Shown piece after piece: positions 1-8,736 of a stretch of DNA of 64,000 nucleotides; position 1 is the stretch's first letter; every line of letters starts with the position of its first letter. A model generated the notes under the pieces. That model was not told the origin of the DNA. It saw nothing but the letters and a program-made list of their open reading frames with translations, and ran no database searches. Made by a program: the position numbers and the translations under genes. Source of the stretch: JAWWOL01 sp963797535 (GTDB lineage Bacteria > Actinomycetota > Actinomycetes > JAWWOL01); contig CAWCPQ010000005.1 of NCBI GenBank assembly GCA_963797535.1, forward strand, positions 310,001 through 374,000, given 5' to 3'.

Positions 1-22
1 TTGACCAGAAAGGACAGGAACC

Positions 23-442
23 ATGAACGAGACAACACGCTTCGACGAATCCAACGCCCCCGGCGACGTCGTGCGGCGCCAGTACCTCGCCTCCGCCAAC
101 GGCGATCTCAAAGCGCTGCGGGCCACTTTGGCCGACGACGTCGAATGGACCGAGATGGCGGGCTTTCCCTTGGCCGGCACCTACCGCACCCCCGACGGCG
201 TCACCTCCGCCGTCATGGAACGGCTCGGCAGAGACTGGGACAGCTGGACCGCCCACGACGACACCTACATCGTCGAAGCGGAGAACGTCGTCGTCCTGGC
301 CCGCTACACCGCTAGCAACAAGGCCACCGGCAAGGACATCAACGTCCGCGTCGCCCACCACTTCGTGGTCCGCGGCGGCCTCATCGTCCGCTTCGAACAA
401 TTCGTCGATACCGCCAAGGTCCGCGAAGCCATGCCGGTCTAG
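23..442 (+). CDS. SnoaL-like / NTF2-fold protein
   Basis: 139-residue protein with the size and character of SnoaL-like (NTF2 superfamily) proteins: an N-terminal helix region (DVVRRQYLASANGDLKALRA) followed by beta-rich segments such as DDVEWTEMAG, VLARYTA and VRVAHHFVVRGGLIVRFEQF. The family is mostly small-molecule-binding cone folds or ketosteroid-isomerase-like enzymes; no substrate can be inferred here. The ATG at 23 follows an AAAGGA ribosome binding site about 8 bases upstream. Upstream context lies outside the window. The 176 bases after the stop hold nothing I recognise. Confidence 0.85.
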   Translation: MNETTRFDESNAPGDVVRRQYLASANGDLKALRATLADDVEWTEMAGFPLAGTYRTPDGVTSAVMERLGRDWDSWTAHDDTYIVEAENVVVLARYTASNKATGKDINVRVAHHFVVRGGLIVRFEQFVDTAKVREAMPV

Positions 443-618
443 CCCAACTCCGCAGGCACAGCCGGTCCTCACTCGTGCGAATGCGGTAGGGAGGCAGGAA
501 CCCGCGGCCACCCGGTGAAACCTGTCGTTATCTTCTGGACGTTGCGCCGGGTGCCCCGTCCAGGGGACCACGGCGTGACGTCCCGGCCGGCGTTCGGCTA
601 TGCGGCCGGAATGTCTGG

Positions 619-1522
619 CTAGTCGGCGTTCTGCACGCATCGGAAACCCACGTGGCTTGTGGTGCTACGCGCTCCGTGCCCTTGCCGTGCGGCGGGTCGG
701 TATCGGTGGCAGTACTCGGGTGCGCACAGATGTGATCCGCCCTTGGTGACGTACCTGTCCTGTTCTCTGACCGCCAGTGTGGGCGCGCAGCAGGACGTTT
801 GCGACTCTTCGAGGCGGACGCCGTGGTCGCTGGTCCAACGAGTAGCCGTCCACTCCCAGACGTTTCCTATGACGTCGTATAGCCCGAAACCGTTGGGCGG
901 GAAGCTGCGGACGGGAGAGGTGCGAGCGAGTTGTGGCGGCCAGAGGTTCTCGTAGGGGAAGCGACCCTGCCAGGTGTTGGCCATCGTGCGCCCGCCCGGT
1001 CGAACATCTTCCCCCCAGGCGTAGGTGGCACCATCGAGGCCTCCGCGCGCCGCATGCTCCCATTCGGCTTCGGTTGGCAGCCGACATCCGGCCCAGGCCG
1101 CGTACGCGGTGGCGTCCTCCCAGCCGACGTGAACGACGGGGTGGAGTTCCAGACCGTGCAGACGTGCTGTCAGGACCCAACGGGTGCCGCCAGTCTGCGC
1201 CCGGAACCCACGACCACCAGCGGGTCCAGTCGTCGAGAGGCACCGGTCCGGGAGTGCCAGTGAACACCTGTGATCCCGGGACGAGCAACTCCCGGTCGGC
1301 GTCGGGAAAGTCCGCTGGGTCCGGTTCCTGCTCGGCGACGGTGACGTGGCCCGTGTCCTTGACGAAGCGCCGGAACTCGGCGTTGGTCACCGGGTGCTCG
1401 TCGACCAGGAGATCGCCGACGGTCGTTTCCCGTACGGGGCGCTCCTCGGGATAGAACGCGTCCGAACCCATCAGATACGGCCCGCCAGCCACCCTAATCT
1501 GCACAGCCTTGCGCACCGGCAC
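619..1522 (-). pseudogene. Formylglycine-generating enzyme (SUMF1 family), frameshifted
   Basis: FGE oxidises the Cys of a C-x-P-x-R motif in type I sulfatases to formylglycine. The N-terminal half (GTG start at 1522; VAGGPYLMGSDAFYPEERPV) and the C-terminal half (reading to the stop at 619; HPVVHVGWEDATAYAAW, RLPTEAEWEHAARGG, GNVWEWT) lie in different frames, the change falling near 1150-1172. The C-terminus keeps the paired catalytic cysteines in LCAPEYCHRYR followed by HVGFRC. It is divergent from the arylsulfatase at 1682, which carries a CAPTR target motif, so the pair is a natural maturase-substrate unit. Total length (about 300 aa) is normal for the family; one base restores the frame, so a sequencing indel is as likely as a real mutation. 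Confidence 0.85.
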
Positions 1523-1681
1523 AGTCTAGAGGAGTCAACACGGTGAGGTACGTGGGCGAGCAAGCCCCTTCCTGCCCGGCGGGCGTTTCACCCTGCCCAC
1601 ATGATCCCCGGCGTGCTCATTCGTGACAGGTTGTGCTGTGTCGGGCCGCACGATGGCGTGCCCTGGAACCGGAGGTTGGTT

Positions 1682-4048
1682 ATGCCGGACCGTTCGGCCA
1701 CGTTGCGGGGAGTTCTCCCGATCCCGGATCGTCAACAGCTGGGACTGATGACCTATGACGCCAAGGACCCGGACACCTCGTTCCCGCCGATCGAACCGTT
1801 GCTGCCCCCGGCCAGTGCGCCGAACGTACTGATCGTCCTGCTCGACGACGTCGGGTTCGGCGCCGCGAGCGCTTTTGGTGGGCCGGTCAACACCCCCACC
1901 GCCGAGAGACTGCAGCGCGACGGGCTGACCTACAACCGGTTCCACACCACGGCTCTGTGCGCGCCCACCCGGGCCGCCCTGCTCAGCGGCCGCAACCACC
2001 ACTCAGTGGGCATGGGCCTCATCACTGAGACAGCCACCGCAGCCCCCGGGTCGAACGGATTGCGACCCAACACCAAGGCGGCGTTGGCGGAGACGTTGAA
2101 GCTGAACGGCTACTCGACGGCGCAGTTCGGCAAGTGCCACGAGGTGCCGCCGTGGCAAACCTCACCAGTCGGCCCGTTCGACTCGTGGCCCTCGGGCGGC
2201 GGAGGTTTCGAGTACTTCTACGGCTTCATCGGCGGCGAGAACAACCAGTACTACCCGGCGCTGTACGAGGGCACCTCGCCGGTCGAGCCGGAGAAGACTC
2301 CCGAGGAGGGGTACCACCTCACCGAGGACCTGACCGACAAGGCCGTCGACTGGGTGCGCACCCAGAAAGCACTCGCGCCGGACAAGCCGTTCTTCATGTA
2401 CTTCGCGCCGGGTGCCACCCACGCCCCTCACCACGTACCGCTGGAGTGGGCCGACAAGTACGCCGGTCAGTTCGCGGGGGGCTGGGACGCGCAGCGCGAG
2501 GCCACGTTCGCACGTCAAAAGGCCAGTGGCGCCATCGGTCCTGATGCCGAGCTCACCGCACGACCCGACCAGATCCCGGCGTGGGACGACATGGACCCGG
2601 CGCTCAAGCCCGTACTCGAGCGGCAGATGGAGGTCTATGCCGGCTTCCTCGAGCACGTTGACTTCCACGTGGGTCGACTGATCGACGCCGTGGAGTCGGT
2701 CGGTGCGTTGGAGAACACGCTCGTCTACTACATCATCGGCGACAACGGCGCTTCGGCCGAAGGCACCATCAACGGTGCGTTCAACGAGATGGCCAACTTC
2801 AACGGCATGGCTGCCATCGAGACGCCGGAGTTCATGGCTTCGGTCAAGGACAAGCTCGGCACGGTCGAGGCCTACAACCACTACGCCGTCGGCTGGGCCT
2901 GGGCGATGTCCACCCCGTACCAGTGGACCAAGCAAGTTGCGTCGCACTGGGGCGGCACGCGTAACGGCACGATCGTGCACTGGCCGGCCGGCATCACCAG
3001 CCGCGGCGAGACCAGGTCGCAGTTCAGCCACGTGATCGACGTCGCGCCGACGGTGCTCGAGGCCGCCGGTTTGCCGCACCCACAGTTCGTCAACGGCGTG
3101 CAGCAGGCGCCGATCGAGGGCACCAGCATGGTCTACAGCTTTGACCAGGCGCAGGCGCCGGAACGCCACGACCTGCAGTACTTCGAGATGGCCGGCAACC
3201 GCGGCATCTACTTCAAGGGCTGGAGTGCCGTGACACGACACTCCATTCCTTGGGAGCCCATGCAGGCGCTGCCGGACTTGGACGCCGACGTCTGGGAACT
3301 CTACGACGGCATCAACGACTGGACCCAGGCCAACGACCTGGCGGAGAAGCAGCCCGAGCAGCTCGCCAAGCTGCAACGGCTGTGGCTGATCGAGGCGGTG
3401 AAGTACAACGTGCTACCGATCGACGACCGCCGTTTCGAGCGGCTCAACGCCACCATCGCCGGACGGCCGCAACTGATCACCGGCACGACGCAAACGTTCT
3501 TCCCCGGCATGAAGCGGCTGAGCGAGAACAGTGTCATCGACATCAAGAACCGATCGTTCACCGTGACCGCGGCGATCGAGTCAGCCAGGTCCGGACCGAC
3601 CAACGGCGTGGTCATTGCCCAGGGTGGTCATTTCGGCGGCTGGGTGTTCTACGTCAAGGACGGCCACGCAGCCTTTGCGTACAACGTGCTCGGCATGCAG
3701 GTGTTCACGACGACGGCCACCGCGGAGATCCCCAGCGGCAGCAGCCAAATCCGCGCCGAGTTTGCCTATGACGGTGGAGGTCTGGCCAAGGGTGGCACCG
3801 TGACGCTGTACTACGACGGCGCGCCGGTAGGCGCCGGTCGAATAGAGGCCACTCAGCCGCTGATCTTCTCTGCCGACGACACGACCGACATCGGGGACGA
3901 CTACGGCATGCCGGTCAGCGCAGACTACGCAGGTGCGAGCAAGTTCAACGGCCGCATCGACGTCGTGCAGATCGACGTCGGCGATGACGACCATTCCCAT
4001 CTCATCGATCCCGCTGAGATCGCCAGGGTCGCCACATCCAGACAGTGA
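1682..4048 (+). CDS. Type I arylsulfatase
   Basis: 788-residue sulfatase hydrolysing sulfate esters. Metal-binding aspartates lie in LLDDVGFG (about residues 54-60), the formylglycine target is CAPTR (Cys93) followed by AALLSGRNHHS, and later active-site segments include GATHAPHH and IIGDNGAS. After the sulfatase domain (to about residue 550) a beta-rich C-terminal domain (FTVTAAIE, GWVFYVKDG, FNGRIDVVQID) resembles the LamG-like tail of large actinobacterial and proteobacterial arylsulfatases. I chose the ATG at 1682 because GGAGG precedes it by about 9 bases; an upstream in-frame ATG at 1601 gives an unconvincing leader. No signal peptide is seen, so it is probably cytoplasmic. Activity would need the divergent FGE at 619-1522. 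Confidence 0.93.
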   Translation: MPDRSATLRGVLPIPDRQQLGLMTYDAKDPDTSFPPIEPLLPPASAPNVLIVLLDDVGFGAASAFGGPVNTPTAERLQRDGLTYNRFHTTALCAPTRAALLSGRNHHSVGMGLITETATAAPGSNGLRPNTKAALAETLKLNGYSTAQFGKCHEVPPWQTSPVGPFDSWPSGGGGFEYFYGFIGGENNQYYPALYEGTSPVEPEKTPEEGYHLTEDLTDKAVDWVRTQKALAPDKPFFMYFAPGATHAPHHVPLEWADKYAGQFAGGWDAQREATFARQKASGAIGPDAELTARPDQIPAWDDMDPALKPVLERQMEVYAGFLEHVDFHVGRLIDAVESVGALENTLVYYIIGDNGASAEGTINGAFNEMANFNGMAAIETPEFMASVKDKLGTVEAYNHYAVGWAWAMSTPYQWTKQVASHWGGTRNGTIVHWPAGITSRGETRSQFSHVIDVAPTVLEAAGLPHPQFVNGVQQAPIEGTSMVYSFDQAQAPERHDLQYFEMAGNRGIYFKGWSAVTRHSIPWEPMQALPDLDADVWELYDGINDWTQANDLAEKQPEQLAKLQRLWLIEAVKYNVLPIDDRRFERLNATIAGRPQLITGTTQTFFPGMKRLSENSVIDIKNRSFTVTAAIESARSGPTNGVVIAQGGHFGGWVFYVKDGHAAFAYNVLGMQVFTTTATAEIPSGSSQIRAEFAYDGGGLAKGGTVTLYYDGAPVGAGRIEATQPLIFSADDTTDIGDDYGMPVSADYAGASKFNGRIDVVQIDVGDDDHSHLIDPAEIARVATSRQ

Positions 4049-4159
4049 CGGGGCCGTCGGGGTCGGTCAGACGTGCAGCCCCACAGGTGTCCTTGGTCGG
4101 CTGCCGTTTCGTGATCGCGACCGCGGCCACGACTTGCGGCTGGTGCACGTCGTTCTGAG

Positions 4160-4321
4160 CTAGATGCGGCGACGGCGCCCCGGCGTGACAGCGGCCGCTA
4201 CCACCGCGGTTTTCGCCACCGGGGCGGGGCCCGGCGTGACTGCTTTCACCACAACGGCGGTCTTGGCGACGGGGTGTCCGATGACACCGACTCTTCCGAC
4301 TCGTGCAGGCCCAAGCGGCAT
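4160..4321 (-). CDS. Small basic protein coupled to DUF6325 gene
   Basis: 53-residue ORF beginning one base after the stop of the DUF6325 gene (TGA-C-ATG), so it is very likely translated by reinitiation. It contains two imperfect copies of a PVAKTAVVxxAVTPG unit and ends in an arginine run (GRRRRI). No signal peptide is obvious; the two hydrophobic segments are short and alanine/valine-rich. I do not recognise a family. Its existence as a gene rests on the tight spacing, common strand and internal repeat, not on a database match. Confidence 0.5.
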   Translation of the reverse strand: MPLGPARVGRVGVIGHPVAKTAVVVKAVTPGPAPVAKTAVVAAAVTPGRRRRI

Positions 4322-4322
4322 G

Positions 4323-4781
4323 TCAGTCTCCCTCGATAGCGGCTGCGTCATCGGCCTCGATGGACGCAATGATTGCCTGGATCGGAATCCGGCCGTCGGC
4401 GATCAGCTGTCCGCCCGCACGGCGGGCCGCCGAGGCGAACGGCGCCGCCCAAAGGTTCTCCCAGATGAGCACGCCAGCGGTGCTGCCCGGATCCATCGCC
4501 GCCGCCAGGTTCAGGACATCGTCCTCGGCAAGCAGTTCGGCGAGCTGGCCTTCGAGCACCTGCAGCTCGCCGAGGTCATCGAGGTCGGAGATCTCCATCG
4601 CCTCGACCGAACCGTCCGCGTCCTTGGTGAGGATCAGGATGTCGATCACCCGTATGGTTCCGGCGTTCACGAGCGCGAGGAGCTCCTTGGCCATCTCGCC
4701 GGAGAAGTTGCTCTGCCCGGCGGGGAACTCGACGACCACGTAGTCGACGGGTCCGAGTTCATCCAGCGGTGTGTTTGTCAC
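4323..4781 (-). CDS. DUF6325 family protein
   Basis: 152-residue protein with the features of the actinobacterial DUF6325/DUF1269-like group: an opening LGPVDYVVVEFPAG strand, a FSGEMAKELLALVNAG helix, an IRVIDILILTKDADGS strand, an acidic middle (DLDDLGELQVLEGQLAELL), a WENLWAAPFASAARRAGG helix and an IPIQAIIASIEAD tail. Function is unknown; these small proteins are often found with stress-related genes. The GTG at 4781 is preceded by AAGGGGA; the open frame extends further upstream but that part has no protein-like character. It is translationally linked to the 53-aa ORF downstream. Confidence 0.8.
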   Translation of the reverse strand: MTNTPLDELGPVDYVVVEFPAGQSNFSGEMAKELLALVNAGTIRVIDILILTKDADGSVEAMEISDLDDLGELQVLEGQLAELLAEDDVLNLAAAMDPGSTAGVLIWENLWAAPFASAARRAGGQLIADGRIPIQAIIASIEADDAAAIEGD

Positions 4782-5359
4782 CCTGCATCCCCTTGCGTCG
4801 GAGTGCGAAAAGTGCGCATGAATGGTCAGGCCGAGGGCGGCGGACCTCAGCGTACCGTACTGCGCCTGCCTAATCGCCGGGAGTCCAGGAGCGACTTGGC
4901 TTGCGCGACCTGGTCTCCTGCCCGACAACTCGGCCGCCGAGTCATCGTCACCGAAACGCCCGCCCACGTTCTGATCTCCGTTGTCGCCACGAGCCATCCT
5001 CAGCGCACCGTCTCGACGTCAGCGCCGTCCCACCCCGAGTACTGCCGTCAACAGGCACGTTCGGACAACCTCTCAGCTGAGCGGCCCGGCTCCGTTTGGG
5101 GAGTCCCGTCGTCGCACTCGCCGATCGACATCTGCGAACGTCGATCGGGATGGGCGATCTCACGGTCGAGGGCGAACCGTTGCAAAGACCTGTTCATCAC
5201 CTCGAGCGGGCGGATTCAAGCCTGATCCCATGCGAGCAGCGGTGAGGGGCCGGTTGCTGAACCACCAACTGTTCTTGAGGGCCGTGCGGAAGTCCTCAGC
5301 GTCCCGTCCGATCGTGAGAGCCCACTGAACTCGAATTGAACGGCTGGCCGGGGCAACGG
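4782..5359. other. 578-base intergenic region
   Basis: The gap between the DUF6325 gene and the membrane glycosyltransferase holds several open frames in GC-rich sequence, but none has a convincing ribosome binding site or protein-like composition. I see no tRNA, strong terminator hairpin or tandem repeat. It presumably contains the promoter for the DUF6325 pair on the minus strand and the end of the 5360-6643 transcript. Confidence 0.5.
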
Positions 5360-6643
5360 CTACCAGAGGGAGAACAGGAACGCCTGCACGACCAGCGCAG
5401 TTCCGGCTTGTGCAGCCAGCCAGGACCGCTCGCGGGACGGGGGGAGCGCCGTCGCTGCGGGGAACAGCCAGATCGCGTACGGCAGCCAGATTCGCTCGAC
5501 CTCACCCTTGGTGTAGCCGGAAAGGTCGGTGCAGACCAGCGCCAGGGCGGCCGCGCCGACGACCAGGGCAACCCGGCGGTCCCGCAGCGCGAAACTCCCG
5601 GACAGTACCGCCGGACCCACGACCACGGAGAGCACCACCACGTCAGACAGCAGGAAGTAGAGGTACGGCCGCGCGCTGGCCACGGTCGTGACGTACGCAT
5701 GGTGGGTGGCGGAGAATCCGGCCAGCCAGTTGAACCCGGTCAGCGACAGCACGGCGAGCAGCACGACGGCTATCACGCCCACCCCGACGAGCACGACCAC
5801 CCGTCGCCTGCCGCCGATCGCCGCGGCGAGCATGACGAGGCCGAGCGGCAGCAGGCCGTACGAGAGCAGCATCGCGCAGGCGCACAGGAGTCCGCTGCCT
5901 ACTGTGCAGACCACCATCCGCCACCCTGTCGTCCTGACCGCGACCGCCACCAGGGCGATAGCCCAGGCGCAGACCGCCATGAACAGCGCGTCCATGGAGG
6001 TGGCCACCCAGATCGCGGCGGGTGAGAGGACGAGGAACGGCAGGGCCCGGCGTGCCGTCGCCTCGTCCGCGACCAGCCGAACAACCAGGGCGACGGCCGC
6101 CACCGCGCTGCCGGCCGCCAGGATGGCCAGCGTCGCCGTTGCGCCGGCCACGGGGATTCCCAGCCGGTCGAAGCCGTACTCGACCAGCAGCCCGCCGGGT
6201 GGGTGGCCCTGGGAATGGACGGCGTAGGTGGGCAGGTCGTGCACATAGGACCTGAGAAACTCGCCCGCGCCGAGCCGTCGGACAGCAGGCAGGTCATTCC
6301 ACACCTGGTACGGACCGGCTACATGTCCTGCCAGTACGGACAATCCGTCGTTGAGGGCCAGCACAGAAGCCCATGCGGCCGCGGCCAGCGAGCTCACGAT
6401 GAGCAGCGGCCTCCACCGTAGTCCGGCAGTGGCGGACGGTGCCCAGCGCACGAGTAGGGCGGCCAGGACGACGGCGGCCAGTAGCCCGAGGTTGACCCTG
6501 GACTGCACCTTTCCGGCCAGCGGCGCGGCCGGCCCCAGGTAGAGGCGGTGGTACAGCCACGGCACGTGACTGAGTGCCGCGAACACGAGGACGACGGGCA
6601 CCCAGCACGCCAAGGTCCGACGGATCGACCAGCCGGATGCCAT
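5360..6643 (-). CDS. Polytopic membrane glycosyltransferase-like protein
   Basis: 427-residue integral membrane protein with roughly 10-12 hydrophobic helices (for example TLACWVPVVLVFAALSHVPW, GLLAAVVLAALLVRW, VGVGVIAVVLLAVLSLTGF). The periplasmic loop HSQGHPPGGLLVEYGFDRLG after the third or fourth helix is typical of GT-C glycosyltransferases of the PMT/GT39/GT87 type, which use polyprenyl-phosphate sugars. The ATG at 6643 (MASGWSIRR) is preferred; the frame is open to 6757 but that part overlaps the divergent promoter of the GT2 gene. Its position back to back with a GT2 gene suggests the GT2 makes the lipid-linked sugar it uses. That pairing is inference. Confidence 0.75.
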   Translation of the reverse strand: MASGWSIRRTLACWVPVVLVFAALSHVPWLYHRLYLGPAAPLAGKVQSRVNLGLLAAVVLAALLVRWAPSATAGLRWRPLLIVSSLAAAAWASVLALNDGLSVLAGHVAGPYQVWNDLPAVRRLGAGEFLRSYVHDLPTYAVHSQGHPPGGLLVEYGFDRLGIPVAGATATLAILAAGSAVAAVALVVRLVADEATARRALPFLVLSPAAIWVATSMDALFMAVCAWAIALVAVAVRTTGWRMVVCTVGSGLLCACAMLLSYGLLPLGLVMLAAAIGGRRRVVVLVGVGVIAVVLLAVLSLTGFNWLAGFSATHHAYVTTVASARPYLYFLLSDVVVLSVVVGPAVLSGSFALRDRRVALVVGAAALALVCTDLSGYTKGEVERIWLPYAIWLFPAATALPPSRERSWLAAQAGTALVVQAFLFSLW

Positions 6644-6755
6644 GGTCCGACCGTACGGGCTCCGAAGCCGCGGCCGTGATTCGCAACTCCGACGTAAGCC
6701 TTCCGTAAGCCGCATGGCCGGTCCCGCTGTCGCATTCAGCCGTAGGTTCCTGTGC

Positions 6756-7451
6756 ATGGCTCAGTCCCCTGACCCGAGATCGCCTGTGCTGCCGAAGATC
6801 TGCGCCATCGACGTGATCCTGCCCTGCCTGGACGAGGCCGCTGCGTTGCCCTGGGTCCTCGAGCGCATCCCTGCGGGCTATCACGCGATCGTCGTCGACA
6901 ACGGATCCTCCGACGACTCGGTCCAGGTCGCGCTGTCCTTCGGCGCCACGGTGGTGCGGGCGGCGCCGCGGGGCTTCGGCGCCGCCTGCCATGCCGGATT
7001 GCTGGCGGCAACCTCCGACGTGGTCTGCTTCATGGATGCCGACGCCTCGCTCGACCCGGGACAACTGCCGCTGGTCGCCGGACGGGTCCTGCAGGGTACG
7101 AGTGACCTCGTCCTCGGTCGCCGGATACCCGTCAGCCGCAAGGCATGGTCCACCCATGCCAGGGCCGGCAACGCCGTTCTGGCTTGGCGGCTGCGTCGGC
7201 GGGCCGGGCTGCCGCTGCACGACCTCGGGCCGATGCGCGCCGCTCGCCGCCTCGACCTGCTGGCTCTCAACCTGACCGATCGACGGTTCGGCTATCCGCT
7301 CGAGATGGTCCTGACAGCAGCCAACAATGCCTGGCGCATCGAGGAAGTAGCCGTGCAGTATCACCCACGCATCGGTCGCTCCAAGGTCACCGGCACCGTA
7401 CGTGGCACCGTTCGGGCGGTCCGCGACATGCGCCAGGTGATGGCAACGTGA
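6756..7451 (+). CDS. Family 2 glycosyltransferase
   Basis: 231-residue GT-A enzyme resembling polyprenyl-phosphate-sugar synthases: N-terminal IDVILPCLDEAAALPWVLE, nucleotide site IVVDNGSSDDS, donor-binding VCFMDADASLDPG and an acceptor-side segment FGYPLEMVLTAANNAWRIEE with the later VQYHPRIGRSKVTGT. It lacks C-terminal membrane helices, so it is a soluble, membrane-associated form. The ATG at 6756 is used; an in-frame ATG at 6714 is an alternative. It is the first gene of a six-gene run in which each gene overlaps the next by 4 bases. Confidence 0.85.
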   Translation: MAQSPDPRSPVLPKICAIDVILPCLDEAAALPWVLERIPAGYHAIVVDNGSSDDSVQVALSFGATVVRAAPRGFGAACHAGLLAATSDVVCFMDADASLDPGQLPLVAGRVLQGTSDLVLGRRIPVSRKAWSTHARAGNAVLAWRLRRRAGLPLHDLGPMRAARRLDLLALNLTDRRFGYPLEMVLTAANNAWRIEEVAVQYHPRIGRSKVTGTVRGTVRAVRDMRQVMAT

Positions 7452-8089
7452 CCGGGGCACAGCTCGTCATCATGGCCAAGGAGCCGCTACCGGGGAGGGT
7501 GAAGACGCGGCTGGAACCCGCCTACGGCATGGTCGGTGCGGCAGCGCTCGCAACCGCAGCTCTGCTCGACACGCTCGATGCCGCCAACGGCTCGCGAGCG
7601 CTTCAGGTCCTGCTGGCGCTGGACGGCGAGGTCGGCGCCTGGCTGCCCGACGGCGTGACGGTCCTTCGGCAGCGCTCCGGCTCGTTCGGTGACCGGCTCG
7701 CCGGCGCGGTCGCGGATGCGTACGCGCTGAAACCGTTGCCCGTACTGGTGATCGGTATGGACACCCCGCAGGCGACACCGGATCTGCTGGACGAAGCGAT
7801 GGCCGGTCTCGACGACTCGGAAGCGGTGCTCGGCCCCGCCGATGACGGTGGTTTCTGGTGCCTGGGGCTCCGGCTCCCGGACGCGCGGGTGTTTGCCGGC
7901 GTCCCGATGTCGCGGTCCGACACCGGGCGCAGGCAACTGGCCCAACTGGTGCGGCTCGGCTTGCGGACCCGACTGGTCGAGGCGCTGAGCGACGTCGACA
8001 CACCCGAGGATGTCGCAAGGGTCGCAGCCCTCGCCCCCGGCTCCCGATTTGCGGCGGTCGCCCTCGAGCTCAACAGAGGCGCCGCATGA
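7448..8089 (+). CDS. DUF2064 / TIGR04282 glycosyltransferase-like protein
   Basis: 213-residue protein of the DUF2064 (TIGR04282) family, a nucleotidyltransferase/GT-A-like fold often labelled arsenosugar biosynthesis glycosyltransferase. Seen here: N-terminal VIMAKEPLPGRVKTRLEP, QRSGSFGDRLAGAVADAY, LVIGMDTPQATPDLLDEA and GPADDGGFWCLGLR, all family landmarks. GTG start overlaps the GT2 stop (GTGA). No arsenic genes are nearby, so the arsenosugar label should not be taken literally. With its neighbours it probably supplies or transfers an activated sugar. Confidence 0.87.
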   Translation: MTGAQLVIMAKEPLPGRVKTRLEPAYGMVGAAALATAALLDTLDAANGSRALQVLLALDGEVGAWLPDGVTVLRQRSGSFGDRLAGAVADAYALKPLPVLVIGMDTPQATPDLLDEAMAGLDDSEAVLGPADDGGFWCLGLRLPDARVFAGVPMSRSDTGRRQLAQLVRLGLRTRLVEALSDVDTPEDVARVAALAPGSRFAAVALELNRGAA

Positions 8090-8736
8090 CCGCGTCGGCT
8101 CTCGACTTCTACGACGCTGGACTGCTCCGTGCAGTGTCGGGAGGAGAAGCCGCTATGCCGGGCTGGCGGTTGCGCTACAGCGACGGCAGCCACGCACCGG
8201 TCGACCTCGCCACCTGGTGCGGTCCAAGGCCGGGCGACGAGGAGCTGCTCGCGGCCGCCGCGGGCGCGGTCCTCGACATCGGCTGCGGCCCCGGCCGGCT
8301 GACCGCCGCGTTGACCTGGCGCGGGGTGCCGTCCCTGGGCATCGACATCTCCGCCGCGGCAGTTGCCCTGACCCGCGCGGCCGGGGGCGCGGCGCTGCGC
8401 CGGTCCGTCTTTTCCCGGATCCCCGGCAGCGGCCAGTGGCAGACGCTGCTGCTGGTCGACGGCAACATCGGGATCGGCGGTGACCCGGTGGCCCTCCTTT
8501 CCCGAGCACGCGAACTGATGGCAGCGCACGGGTCCCTGCTGGTCGAGCTCGACCAGCAGGGGACCGGCGCCACCGTCGTGGTCCGGTTGGAGAACGACGA
8601 GGGTGGGGCCGGTGGCTGGTTCCGCTGGGCGCACGTCGGTCCGGACGGTCTGGAAGCCCTCGCCGAACGAGCCGGCCTGCACACCCGTACGCTGTGGCAG
8701 GCACACGGGCGATGGTTCGCCGAGGTGAGCCGGTGA
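8086..8736 (+). CDS. Class I SAM-dependent methyltransferase
   Basis: 216-residue methyltransferase with the glycine-rich SAM motif I in AVLDIGCGPGRLTAAL (about residues 61-76), the motif I/II acidic strand GIDISAAAVALTR and a later LLVDGNIGIGGDP segment. The N-terminal part contains SGGEAAMPGWRLRYSDGS, which may contact substrate. ATG start overlaps the preceding stop (ATGA). The substrate is not evident; position inside a glycosyltransferase operon suggests a sugar, lipid carrier or glycoconjugate. Confidence 0.85.
   Translation: MTASALDFYDAGLLRAVSGGEAAMPGWRLRYSDGSHAPVDLATWCGPRPGDEELLAAAAGAVLDIGCGPGRLTAALTWRGVPSLGIDISAAAVALTRAAGGAALRRSVFSRIPGSGQWQTLLLVDGNIGIGGDPVALLSRARELMAAHGSLLVELDQQGTGATVVVRLENDEGGAGGWFRWAHVGPDGLEALAERAGLHTRTLWQAHGRWFAEVSR

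Noticed and set aside
7448..8089. Arsenosugar pathway
   Set aside because: The family name suggests it, but there are no arsenic genes nearby and the family is broader than that role.
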